Positions 10,590-20,735 of a DNA stretch of 64,000 nt are shown here, piece after piece; the stretch's first letter is position 1, and each line of letters starts with the position of its first letter. Source of the DNA: Prorocentrum cordatum (Eukaryota; Sar; Dinophyceae; Prorocentrales; Prorocentraceae); the NCBI GenBank assembly GCA_963575745.1, contig CAUYUJ010014752.1:315780-379779 (forward strand), written 5' to 3'. The translations under genes were made by a program, and so were the position numbers. The notes beneath the pieces were generated by a model that did not search any database, was not told the origin of the DNA, and worked only from the letters and a program-made list of their open reading frames with translations.

Positions 10590-11470
10590 GATCGTGTTGG
10601 TTGGCAGGCTGGCTGCTGGCTGGTTCCTGGCTGGATGGCTGGCTGGATGGCTGGCTGGCTTGCTTGTTGGCTTCTTCTGGGCCGGCTGGTTTCAGGCACG
10701 GCAGAGAAGCACTCGCGGTTCGGATTGCGTTTCTCGCGAAATCTTGTTGCGACTTGAGCGAATTGCGCTCGAGGCTTCCAAGCAGTCACATTTTGGAGGC
10801 AGGCATCATTTGCTGGCTTGTCTGCTGGCTGGATGCTGGCTGGCTGTTGGTTGGCTTGCTGGTTGGCTCGCTGGTTGGCAGACTCGGCTTGCTGGTTGGC
10901 TGGCTGGTTGGCTGGTTGGCCGGTTGGCTGGCCAGTTGGCTGGCTGGCTGCAGGTTGGCTGGCTTCTTGGCGGGCTGGCTGGCTAGGAAAAAGCACGAGA
11001 GAGAAGGAATCATGGCTCGTGTTGCGCGCACCGCGCGCGAAATCCTTTTGCGACGTGATTGCGCCGCGCCTGAGGCCTCAGTGTATCCCCAATTCGATAC
11101 AAAGCGATGGGAACTAGTCAAAGCTCTGTTGCGCGCGCCCTTTGCTGGCCTGTCGGCTCGCTGGCTACTGGTTGGATGGCCGGTTGGCTCGCTGGCTGGT
11201 TGGCTGGTTGGTTGGGTGCTGGTCGGTTGGCTGGTTGGTTTGCTGGTTGGCTGGCTGGTTGGTTGGCCGGCCGGTTGGCTTCCTGTTTGGCTGGCTTGTT
11301 TAGTTAGGATCCGAGGTTTCAAATTAGTCCGAACTCGGTGATTCAGATAATGAGAAAGAGAACTAGTCGCAATTCGGTTGCGCGCGCCGTGTGGTCCGCT
11401 GTTGGCTGGTTTGCTGGCTGGTTGGCTGCTGGCTGGCTGGTTGGCACCTTGGTGGGCTGGCTGGCTTAAA
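10590..11470. repeat. GGCTGGCTGGTT arrays with recurring ~85-bp spacer
   Basis: Four blocks of degenerate GGCTGGCTGGTTGGCT repeats (about 10598-10690, 10815-10985, 11155-11300, 11400-11466) alternate with a related spacer of about 85 bp that contains AGCACGAGAGAGAAGGAATC or a diverged form, a CGCGCG-rich stretch, AAATCCT/AATCTTGTTGCGAC and GAGGCTTC. All frames through the arrays (Gly-Trp-Leu-Ala; minus Ser-Gln-Pro-Ala) are satellite artefacts. Confidence 0.85.
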
Positions 11471-11654
11471 CTCATTAAGCACGAGAGAGAAGGAATCAGG
11501 TTTCGGACCGCGCGCGCCCCCTCGCGCGCGGAATCCTGCAGCGACCGCGGTCGAGGCTTCACAGTTCATGATGAATTATTGCGCAGGCCTTGCGGCTGGT
11601 GCCGCCGACCCTGAAGGGGAACGACGACAATGGCGGCGGCGACGACGACGCTAT

Positions 11655-12250
11655 CGTGGGTCAGAGTCCTCATGGATGCTTCTTGGGGTCTCGTCGAAGC
11701 GCTCTCGGGGGCCTCTGGGGGACAGTTTAGGGGCCTCTTGGGAGCCTCTTGGGGGCCTCTCGGGGCTTCCTGGGGGCCCTTTGGGGTTCTCTCGGGGGCT
11801 TCTTGGTTCCTCCTGAGAGCCTCTCGGGGCCGAGGGCTCGAAATGCCCGTTCTGGTCCCTCGTCTGGACACCCTCTGGAGGCCGTCTTGGGGGCGTCTTG
11901 GGCCGTCTTGGAGGCGTCTTGGGCTGTCTTAGGGCACTCTTGGGCCGTTTTGGGTCCCTCCTGGAGCCCTCTTGGGCCGTTTTGGAGCGTCTTGGAGCGT
12001 CGGGAAGCGGAAGGGGTGAGAACGCCCAATGCTTCAAACACTAATGGGCAATCAGTTACTTGTCCCATTGGGGCCCTCTTGGGAGTGCTCCTGGAGGCCT
12101 CTTGGGGCGTCTTGCAGGGCTCTTGGGCCTTCTGGAGGCCGTCAAGGCGTCTTGGACAGATCGTTTGGCGATTCGGGGCCCTCTTGGACCGTCTTGGGGG
12201 CCCGTTGGGGCACTCTTGGTTCGTCTTGGGGCATTTTGTTGGGCCCTGCG
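11655..12250. repeat. CTTGGG-type array, copy 3
   Basis: It starts with GTGGGTCAGAGTCCTCATGG / GATGCTTCTTGGGGTCT, an anchor also found at about 29085 and 37066 at the start of other arrays, and contains the GAGCGTCGGGAAGC core at about 11993. Non-coding. 12251-12620 is GGA/GGGAAAGG-rich spacer without a gene. Confidence 0.8.
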
Positions 12251-12624
12251 ACCCCCAGGGGGAGTCGTATCTGACTCGGGACCCTCTCCAGGACCCCCCC
12301 CCCCTCCAGGCGGTGGAGGGATCAGCGGGAAGGGGCTTCCCTTCGAGTCAATTACGACGTTGCTCAATTTCGCTTTGGCTGGCGCGCTTGAGGAGGAGGG
12401 CCGATGGAAGGGGGGGGCGGCGACGGGCCCAGCGCTTGAGGAGGAGGACACAGGGAAAGGTGGGGGGAGCGGCGACGGGCCCAGGGAAAGGGGGAGCGCA
12501 GGGAAAGGGGACAAGCGAATGGCTGAGACGACGACAAGCGAATGAGTGAGTCGATGACTCGAACGGACAAGTCCCTCACACACGCCGACAGGGTCGACGG
12601 ATTACCGTTCGGTTGCATGCGCCC

Positions 12625-12955
12625 ATCGCTGGCTGGTTGGTTGGCTGACTGGCTGCTGATTGGCTGGCTGGTTGACTGGCTGGTCGGCTTGCTTCCTGGC
12701 TAGCTGGCTGGCTGGTTGGCTGGCTGGCTGCTGGCCTGCTGGCTGGCTGGCTGGTTGGCCAGCTGGATTGTTGTTTTCCCCTCATTATGACTGGATGGCT
12801 AGTTGGTTGGCTTGATGGCTGTCTGGCTGCTGGCTGGCTGGCTGGTTTGCTGACTGGTTGTCGGCTGGCTGCCTATCGGCTGGCTGGTTGGCTTGCAGGT
12901 TGGCTAGCTGGTTGGCTGTCTGGTTGGCTGTCTTCTTGGTGGGCTGGCTGTTTTT
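12625..12955. repeat. GGCTGGCT array
   Basis: Degenerate GGCTGGCTGGTT repeats as at 10590-11470, again followed (about 12956-13042) by a diverged copy of the 85-bp spacer ending GAGGCTTCAAAT. Confidence 0.85.
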
Positions 12956-13094
12956 GAATATGGGATCGCGGGTCGGGCTGCGCGTTCCCCCTCACGCCCA
13001 AAATGTTGTGACTTGACTGACTTGCGCCCGAGGCTTCAAATTAATCAACAAGTCGGCCATCTACAGCACGGGAAATGGCCATAGTTCGTTGTGC

Positions 13095-13875
13095 GCGTTT
13101 CTTGCTGGCTGATTGGACGACAACAGCGACGACGAGGACGAGTGCCAACGACGACGACGACGACAGAGACGGGACGACGAAGAGGACGACCGACGACGGT
13201 GACGACGATGACAAGAACAACGCACCGACGAGGCACGTTTACGACGCGACGGCGACGACGTCGAGGATGACGACGACAAACGACGACGACAACGCGAAAA
13301 AGACACGACATGAGTACAGCGCAATCCGGAAACAGAAGCCGCCTGTCACCCGGCAGGACTTGTAATTTCTGGCCGAAAATCAACGGGGGCGACGTGAGCA
13401 CAGCGCACTCCGGAAACAGAAGCTCATCGACTTCGCCTAAGGCGACGACGCCAAATAATGCGACCGACGACAAAGAGCGCGAGACGACGACGAGGACGAA
13501 TGACAACGATAACAACAACGACGACGAGAACTACACCGCGACGACAAGGAACGCGGTTGACGCGACGACGACGATGACGGCGAGGCAACGACAACAAACG
13601 AGAGAGATTATGACAACGCGAGAACGACGCATCGAAGACTAAGAGGGCACCGTCTAACACAGCGGCCTCCGAATCGAACGCATAAGGCGACGACGAGGAC
13701 GAACTACGACCATGACGGTGACGACGAGAAAAACAGCACGCCGACTATGAACTTGGACGAGGAGACAGCGACAACGCTGAGGACGACAAACAAACGACGA
13801 CGTCAAGTACAACGCGAGGACGGAAACGAAGACGACGACCAATCGAACACGACGAGAACAACGAGTAAGGAGGAC
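13095..13875. repeat. GAC/AAC-rich low-complexity tract
   Basis: Degenerate ACGACGACGA repeats, with two copies of a segment containing CAGCGCA(A/C)TCCGGAAACAGAAG (about 13317 and 13398). No gene is supported. Confidence 0.7.
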
Positions 13876-14029
13876 GACGAGGATTCTGAGCGTCCTTGGG
13901 CGGGCCCTCCAAAAGTCTGGCCCCTGTGGCCGCTAGCCCGAGACACGAAAACGTTTTTTTCCCTAAAGTGCCACCATGGGAGACCAGCACGGCAGTTCGC
14001 GGAACCCCTCCTGTTTTTTTTTTTTCTAA

Positions 14030-14435
14030 GGAAGGTTTTTTTTGAAGGTGTTTGAGAGGTTTTTTTCGGGTTCGGGGGTGAGCAGGGAAGGGGCGAGGAA
14101 GGTTCAAAAACCTTCCAAGAGCCGACCGCCTTCCAAACACCTTCCAAAAACCTCGCAGCATCTTTCCGAAAACATTCCAACAACCTGCCAACCAACCTTC
14201 CAAACTTTAACGAGATCGCCCAACACATTCCAAAAACCTTGCCAAAACCTTCCAACAACCTTGCAGAAACAAATACTTCCCCATACCTCCCAAGATCCTT
14301 CCAGAAACTTTTAAACATCCTTCGACAACCCTGCACAAACCTCCCCAAAACCTTTAAACACAAACAAACCTTCCAAACACCTTTCAACAGACCTTCCAAG
14401 ACACCTTCCCAAAACCTTTCCAAAAAGCCTACCAC
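14030..14435. repeat. AACCTTCCAAACACC degenerate tandem repeat
   Basis: Short units of AACCTTCC, ACCTTCCAA and AAACCTTCCAACAACC repeat for about 400 bp. The unit length varies, roughly 11-16 bp. Non-coding. Confidence 0.75.
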
Positions 14436-14439
14436 CCGG

Positions 14440-14970
14440 GATTTTTGTACGATCGAGTTTATATTCGTTCAGAGTGAAACTCGCTCGGGTTTTTCCAATC
14501 GCTCGGTTTCAATTCGCTCGGTTTAACTTCGTTCGGCTTACTTTCGCTCGGTTTATTAAATTTGCTCGGTTTGAATCCGCTCGGTTTACATCCGCTCGGT
14601 TAAAATCCGTTCTTGTTTAAATTCGATCGGGTTAAAATTCGCTCGGGGTTGAATTTGCTCTGTTTTAATTCGCTCGGTTTGAATTCGTTCGGTGTTAGAT
14701 TCGCTCGGTTTGAATTCGCTCGGTTGCACCCGCGCAATTGGAGCGAAAGCTAAGCGAGACGAGACCGAGTGAAACGAAACCGAGCGACAAAAGCCGAGCG
14801 ACAAAAAAAACGAGCGAAACGAAACCGAGCGACAAACAATTCGAGCGGAAAAAGTGAATTGCCAAACAACAAGCGAAAACACATTCGAGCGAAACAAAGC
14901 GAGCGAAACAAAGCGAGCGAAACAAAAGCGAGCGAAAAGAAAGCGAGCGACAAAAAAGCAAGCGAAACAA
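14440..14970. repeat. GCTCGGTTTAATTC repeats that switch strand at about 14745
   Basis: Left half: about 20 units of CGCTCGGTTTGAATT type. Right half: units of GAGCGAAACAAAGC type, the opposite strand of the same motif. The result is a 530-bp imperfect palindrome with its centre near 14735-14750. Non-coding; 14985-15045 is a CCAGGAGGC-type repeat. Confidence 0.75.
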
Positions 14971-15409
14971 AACACCACCGGCTCAAATCCTCCCCAGGAG
15001 ACCCCAGGAGGCTCCAGGATGCCCCAGGAGGTCCCAGAATGTAGAGGCCGCGAGTAGTGGGCTGTCCAGGTTTTATTTGGTTGGCTTCGACTGGGAAGCG
15101 ATTTTGGCGCCGCTCCGTCAGCTCATTTTTTTTGCTATTGGTTTGGGCGGATCGCGTGGTTTGGTGGTTTGATCTTGCGTGGCGGGGCCGTGCAGTGGGC
15201 TCTCTGTGTTGTTGTCATTGCGGGCTGCTCTGTTCAATGGAATCAATTGGCATGGCGCCACCACGCATCAAAAGCGCTCGGCCCAAACGATATCATACGT
15301 CCTGTGAGGGCTCTCAAAAGGGTCTCTTGGAACTCTGTGGGAGTGACTCAGAAGCCCTCGGGGGGGGGGGCTCCGAGCGCTCGAACCCCGCCTGCCCACG
15401 AGCCCCGGT

Positions 15410-15850
15410 TACCCAAACATTTACGAAACATCTACGACACATTTGCGAAACATCTACGAAACATCTACGAATCATCTACGAAACATCTACGCACGCAAGA
15501 ACATCGACGAAACATCTACGAAACATCTACGAAACATCTCCGGTGCATTTCCGGGGGGTCGAAAACGACGCGGTCGCATTTGCTGAAACCGTGGTCGCGC
15601 GAGCCCGATTCCGTTCACGGGCCGAACCTCGCCTGAAGTGCTGTAAATTACAATACACAAGCGAGGTGGTCGCGCGAGCCCGAATCCGCTCGCGGGGCGA
15701 ACCTCGCCGGCAAAACATTTACAAACATCTACGAAACATCGACGAAACATCTACGCCCACAAAAACATCTACGAAACATCTACGAAACATCTACGCACGC
15801 AGAAAACATCTACGAAACATCTACGAAACATCTACGAAACATCTCCGCCC
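15410..15850. repeat. ACATCTACGAA tandem repeat with embedded duplicated segment
   Basis: About 11-bp units ACATCTACGAA run at 15415-15545 and 15715-15845. Between them a segment with GGTCGCGCGAGCCCGA...GCGAACCTCGCC occurs twice (about 15590 and 15668). The spacer 15046-15409 shows no gene. Confidence 0.8.
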
Positions 15851-16269
15851 CGTTCCCGCGGGTAAGCCACGTCCCATGGGCTCGTCGCCATGGCTGGATT
15901 CCTGAGTGCGACTACGGGTCGGCGCTGGCGGTCCGTGATCACCGGCATCGGGGGCTTGGAGCCGCGCGCGGGGGGGGGCGGGGTCGATGTGGGGGGCTAA
16001 TCAATTCGCATGGCTTTGTGCGCGGTGTTTCCGCGGGGGGCAGGTTGACGTCGCGGGCGTCGCAGCGCTGGCCGCTGCGTCGGGCGATTCTTCCATGAGC
16101 GGACCGAGCGCAGCATTCGAAGCAAGACGCAACTCAAGAAAGGCATCATACTGGGCAGAGTGTCCTGGAGTGCGTCCGAGCGTCGGCCAGGGCCCCCTGG
16201 GCTGGTTTTGGGGCGGTCGTTTCGATTATTCTTTGGACAGTCTTCCCCAGGCCATAAGTCGCGGCCTCT

Positions 16270-16425
16270 ACATCCCAGGAGGCCACACGAGGCTCCAGGA
16301 GGCTTTAGGAGGCCCCAGGAAGCTTCAATCACCAGGAGGCCCCAGGAGGCCCCACCAGCCACACGAGGCTCCAGCAGGCCCACGGAAACCCCAGGAAGCC
16401 CCAGGATGCCGCAGGCTCATGCGCA
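16270..16425. repeat. CCAGGAGGC repeat
   Basis: Degenerate CCCAGGAGGC / CACGAGGCTCCAGGAGG units, the same type as 14985-15045. Non-coding. 15851-16269 and 16426-16655 show nothing recognisable. Confidence 0.65.
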
Positions 16426-16659
16426 CGGACTCACTCGTACTAGTTGCCTCACTCCCAGTCTATCAACACTCAAGCCCGTTTGCATTTCGATTTTTTTCCG
16501 CCTAGACACTTACGGCGGAAAGGTCCACGCAAATATATGCACATCTGGGGATCTCCACGCAGTGAATAATGGTTACTCCGTCCGCGCCGAGAACCCACCC
16601 ACTCACCTCCTTTCTCCTCTTCCTCCTCCTAATACTCCTCCTCCTAGTCCTCCTCCTCC

Positions 16660-17339
16660 ACCCCAGATGATGATAGTGATGATGGTGATGATGATGCTGA
16701 TGGTGGGGTCCGTGCTCAGGTAATGATATGATGGCGATGATGACGATGACGATGACGATGATGATGGTGATGATGATGGTTGAGTGGTGGTGGTGCTGAT
16801 GGTGATGATGATGCGGATGCTGATGATGATAGTGATGCTGATGCTGATGACGATGCTGGTGCTGATGCTGATGCTGCTGATGATGATGACGATGATGCTG
16901 ATGATGATGGGTTCCGTGATCAGGTTATGCTATGGTGGTGATGATGACGATGAGGATGACGATGCCGATGCTGATGATGGTGATGCTGGTGGTGGTAGTG
17001 GTGGTGGTGCTGATGCTGATGATGATTCTGATGATGATCATGATAATGATGATGACGATGCTGATGCTGATGCTGATGCTGACGCTGATTATGATGATGA
17101 TGGGGTCCATGCTCAGGTTATGATATGATGGCGATGATGACGACGATGATGACGATGACGATGATGATGATAGTGATGATGATGGTGGTAGTGGCGGTGG
17201 TGCTGATGGTGATGATGATGAGGATGATGATTATGATGGTGGTAATGATGTTGATGATGACGATGCTGATGCTGATGCTGATGCTGATGCTGATGCTGAT
17301 GCTGATGCTGATGATGCCGATGATGCTGCTGCTGATGAT

Positions 17340-17370
<31 letters not shown>

Positions 17371-17400
17371 ATGATGACGATGCTGATGACGACGGAGCAG
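16660..17400. repeat. GAT/GATGCT low-complexity array
   Basis: Degenerate GATGATGATGCTGATG triplet array of about 740 bp, with three recurring GGGTCCNTGNTCAGGT(T/A)ATGNTATG segments (about 16707, 16912, 17102) that show a larger period of about 200 bp. Frames of poly-Asp/Met/His/Ile are artefacts. Confidence 0.85.
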
Positions 17401-17789
17401 ATTTTGAGGATGTCTCGGGCGAGGCGCTGTTTTCAGCACTCCCAAGGGGCTCCACGCAGTGAATCATTTTGATGGGGCTGGTTGGCCTGCGCGTAGCGAG
17501 CAACATGACGGCACCCCCGCCGTCCTTAAACAAAAACAACAAAACAATGCAAAGTGGTCGCGAGGCGCCCGTGCATGCTCCAGATTTGGAGGCACAATGC
17601 ATTCTGTATTGCTTTTGTTGACAGGGATGGTGGGGGTGGGTGGGCGGCATGTCTCGGTTTGGTCCACAGTCGGGTGGGGGAACTCCCCCAAGAGGGGAAC
17701 AAGGGGGGTTGGAAGAGGAAGCGCTCTAAACCATTCGCGCCCTCAAGGGCTGGTGGGCCTGTTGCGTTTCGGTTGCGCGCGCTCTTCGC

Positions 17790-18190
17790 CGTTTGTTTGG
17801 TTGTCTGGCTGGCTGGCTGGTCGGCTGCTGGCCGGCTTGCCGGCTGGCTGGTTGGCTGGCAGGTCGTCTGGCTGGCTGGTTGGCTGGTTGGCCTGTTTGC
17901 TGGCTGGTCGGTTGGCTGGCTGGCTGGTTGGCTGGCTGGTCGACTGGCTGGTTGGCTGGCTGGTTCGCTGGTTGGCTGGCTGGTTGGCTGGCTGGTTGGC
18001 ATGCTGGCAGGTTGGTTGGCTGGCCAGCTGGCTTGTTGGCAGGCTGCTGCCTGGTTGGCTGACCGGTTGGCTGGCTGGTTGGCTGGCTGGCTGGTTGGTT
18101 GCCTGGCTGGCTGGTTGGCAGGCTTTTGACTGGCTGGTCGGCTGGCTGGTTGGCTGGCTGGCTGGCTAGTTGACTTATTGGTGGGCTGGC
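17790..18190. repeat. GGCTGGCTGGTT array
   Basis: Degenerate array as at 10590; followed by a (GA)n tract at about 18207-18252. Further blocks lie at 18300-18560. Confidence 0.85.
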
Positions 18191-18299
18191 TGGTGTAAAT
18201 CACAAGGGAGAGAGAGAGAGAGAGAGAGAAAGAAAAAAGAGAGAGAGAGAGGAAAAAGGAAACAATCGTAATCATTGTTCGGGTGGCGCTGGCCCCCTG

Positions 18300-18560
18300 C
18301 TGTCTGCTGGCTGGTCGGCTGGCTAGCTGGCTGGCTGGTTGGCTCGTTTGTTGGTTGGCTGCTTGCTGGCTCGTTTGCTGGCTTCTGACTGGCTAGCTGG
18401 CTGGCTAAATGGTTTTCTGACTGGCTGGCTGGCTGGTTGCCTTCCTGATTGACTGGCTGGTGGGTGGTTGGTTGACTAGCTGGCTGGCCGGCTGGCTTGT
18501 TGGCAGCCTGGTTTTTCGCTGGCTTGCTGGTTGGTTCACCAGTTGGCTGTATGGTAGGCT
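18300..18560. repeat. GGCTGGCT array
   Basis: Degenerate GGCTGGCTGGTT units. The following 18561-18860 includes a diverged copy of the 85-bp spacer (18737-18828: AAGCACGAGGG..., CGCGCGCATCCCCTCGCGCG, AGGGCTTCAACAT). Confidence 0.8.
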
Positions 18561-18864
18561 GTCTGGGCTTTGCCCGCCTCTGGGCGCGTGAGGCCCCGCC
18601 TTCTTCCGCCCTTTCTCTGCCAATTAAATATGTGCGCGTCCCGCCTAGCTTTTAGCGGAAGAGGTTCGCTCTCGCCTTGCAGATCAAAAACTGTATGGTT
18701 GGCTGTCTGGGTGGCACATTGTGGGGCTTGGTGGACGTAAGCACGAGGGATAATAATTCACGGTTCGGAGCGCGCGCATCCCCTCGCGCGAGACATCTTG
18801 TTTTGCCCGCGCCCAGGGCTTCAACATTTCAGAATTGATTGTTGCATCTCGGTTGCGTGCGCTC

Positions 18865-19305
18865 TTCGTCGTTTGGTTGGCAGGCTGGCTTGCTGGCAGG
18901 CTGGTTTGCTGGCTGGCTCGTTGGTTGGTTGGCCTGTTGGTTGGCTAGTTGGCTGACTGGTTGTATCCTGATTGACTGGCTGGTGGCTGGCTGGTTGGCT
19001 GGCTCGCCAGTTGCCAGACTTGCTGGCTGTTTGGTTTATTGGCTGGCTGGCTGGTCGGCTGGCTAGCTGGCTGGCCGGTTAGCTGGTTGGTGGCGGTTGA
19101 TTTTCTGGTTGGCTTGTTAGCTAGCCGATTGGCTGGCTGGCTGGCCGCTAGCTGAATGGCTGGCTGATTGGCTTGCTGGTTGGCTGGTTGGCGGGTTGGC
19201 TGACTGGTTGCGCCAGCCAACGAGGAGGCCTGCCAACCAGTAGCCAACCAGCCTTACAAACAGCCATTAAGCCGACCAGCCAGCCAACTAGCCAACCAGC
19301 CAGCT
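18865..19305. repeat. GGCTGGCT array with terminal strand switch
   Basis: Degenerate array; from about 19210 the opposite strand of the motif appears (CCAACCAGCCAGC), so the right end can pair with the left. 19306-19740 holds no gene. Confidence 0.8.
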
Positions 19306-19746
19306 CACCACCACTGTGCGCCTAAGTGGCCCAGGTTGGTTTCTGGTTGGATCTTGGTTGGTATTCGGCCACAACCGGTGTAAAAACCGCGCTCGACTTA
19401 GAAATTTGTTGTGGCCACATTCTGGTTGAGTCTTGATTGTGATTTGATTGGTTTTCGGATGACTTTGTGTTGAACTGTCTTAAGCCCCCCCTCCAAATGC
19501 CCATCTCCGAAACGGTGCCATCTGTTCGAGGCCATCGGTGGGGCCCCCGACCAGAGCGGGCCGCGCGAGTTTGCTTTGCCTGCGCTGCTCCCTGCTTAGC
19601 CACGCGAGTGCTCGCTCACCGCAGGCATTCAGAGGCTAAGCACCGTTACTCGTGGTGAGGCGCCAATCGGACAGAGGTCCCACCAGTTGTAGAAGAGGTA
19701 GTCCGAAGTGACCAGCTGCCTACAATCAGCCGTGAGACACCGTGCG

Positions 19747-19819
19747 ATGTGGGGCCTGCGGCGCGCGTTCGCGTCGCTGCTCGGCGCGACTGCCGCCCTG
19801 TCGGCCCAGCGCGCCGAAG
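19747..19819 (+). CDS. Nucleotidase-TIR receptor, exon 1 (signal peptide)
   Basis: ATG at 19747 opens MWGLRRAFASLLGATAALSA, a classic signal peptide (basic start, hydrophobic core, small residues). The exon is placed to end at 19819 because the GA donor at 19820 joins in frame to the next exon (AEG + HACNSTDFQTP). AAGGACA occurs at both splice junctions (19817-19823 and 20023-20029), so the intron is flanked by a 7-bp direct repeat. Start and donor are inferred from phase and signal peptide. Confidence 0.65.
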
Positions 19820-20025
19820 GACAGACTCTTAGAAGCCCGGATCGCGTGTTCGGCCGCGTCTCGGCCACGTGTTCGGCACGTGCTCAGCGTTCCCAGGCCG
19901 TGCTCGGCGGCCTTCTTCAGTGCTCGGGCGGCGTTTCCCCACCTGAGCTCGGCGCGATCGGGCCTTGCCAGTGCCACAGCTCGCGGTCATGATCATCGTG
20001 ATCGGTGTTCGGATCGTCTCCTAAG

Positions 20026-20213
20026 GACACGCATGCAACAGCACAGACTTTCAGACGCCCCTGGTGCCCTACCTGATCGTGGACGTGTCGAGCGATGTAT
20101 CCGCCTGCAGGGGCAGGTCGTGCGCCGTCGGCGTCCTCCTGGCGAACGCCCTCCTCGAGGCCTGCCAGGAGTGCGACCTGGTGATTCTGCCAGCCAGCGC
20201 TCTGTCGTCCGAG
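20026..20213 (+). CDS. Nucleotidase-TIR receptor, exon 2
   Basis: The frame reads ACNSTDFQTPLVPYLIVD and later CDLVILPASALSSE, a diverged 5'-nucleotidase C-terminal-type segment (family pattern: TxLGxLxADA ... ADIALxNGGGIR). Cys pairs fit a secreted protein. The acceptor CTAAG^GAC follows the dinoflagellate AG^G rule. The exon ends at 20213, where TCCGAG^GT recurs at 20730-20737, so splicing gives SSEVLGYERALW in frame. It forms the start of a degenerate C-domain that precedes the catalytic-type domain, the reverse of the usual order. Confidence 0.7.
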
Positions 20214-20278
20214 GTGGTGAGGCGCTAATTCGGCCCCAAGTTCCCCAGAGAGGCGTCCGAAGCCGCACAAATTGTGTT

Positions 20279-20318
20279 CAAACTTGTCCGACCTCCCATG
20301 GGAGGTCGGACAAGTTTG
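20279..20318. repeat. Perfect 40-bp palindrome
   Basis: CAAACTTGTCCGACCTCCCA is followed immediately by its exact reverse complement with no loop. In RNA it would fold to a small-looped hairpin inside intron 2. Confidence 0.9.
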
Positions 20319-20481
20319 GGTAACAAATTGTCGGAATTTGCCGACGGCCGCCCGCGCCCCGCTCGAGTGTTCCTGGCTCAGTCCGACTGTTTGTGACCCA
20401 GGGTTGTTGGATTCTGGACCGCTCTTTGTACAACTGGTGGGATTTCGGACCCCGGTCCGGAGGACTCGGGGCCGACTTTCA

Positions 20482-20709
20482 AGCAGTGGCGAAGCGTCCT
20501 GGCTCGCCTATAGCCCTACCAAACAATGTTCTAAGAACCGTTTGTGAGTTCCACGAAATGTTCTCAGAGCATTTCTGGTTGAGATGGTCTTGTTTTCACA
20601 CATCGGGTGTCTGTTCTAAGTCCATTGTTTTTGCCCTCAGAACATCTTCGGGTTCTGAGAACATGTCGTGGTAGGACTACAGGAATGCCGGGACGGCCGG
20701 TCCCTGCTC
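20482..20709 (+). repeat. R220 dispersed repeat, copy 2
   Basis: Same order of blocks as copy 1 at 2515-2739, ending GGACGGCCGGTCCCTGCTCC just before the end of intron 2. Several GTTCT(A/G)AGAAC palindromes are kept (20526, 20655). Confidence 0.8.
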
Positions 20710-20735
20710 CAGACTTGGCGCCTCACCGATCCGAG

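Larger units (their letters stand above)
20214..20735 (+). other. Receptor intron 2 carrying R220 repeat copy 2
   Basis: A 522-bp GT-AG intron flanked by an exact 8-bp direct repeat TCCGAGGT (20208-20215 and 20730-20737). It contains a perfect 40-bp palindrome (20279-20318) and the R220 dispersed repeat (20482-20709), whose other copy is at 2515-2739. The layout fits intron gain by insertion of an element with target-site duplication (inference). Confidence 0.7.

Noticed and set aside
10590-19305. Gly-Trp-Leu-Ala repeat proteins (antifreeze- or membrane-like)
   Set aside because: The frames follow the GGCTGGCT satellite. Both strands are open and spacers do not conserve any frame.
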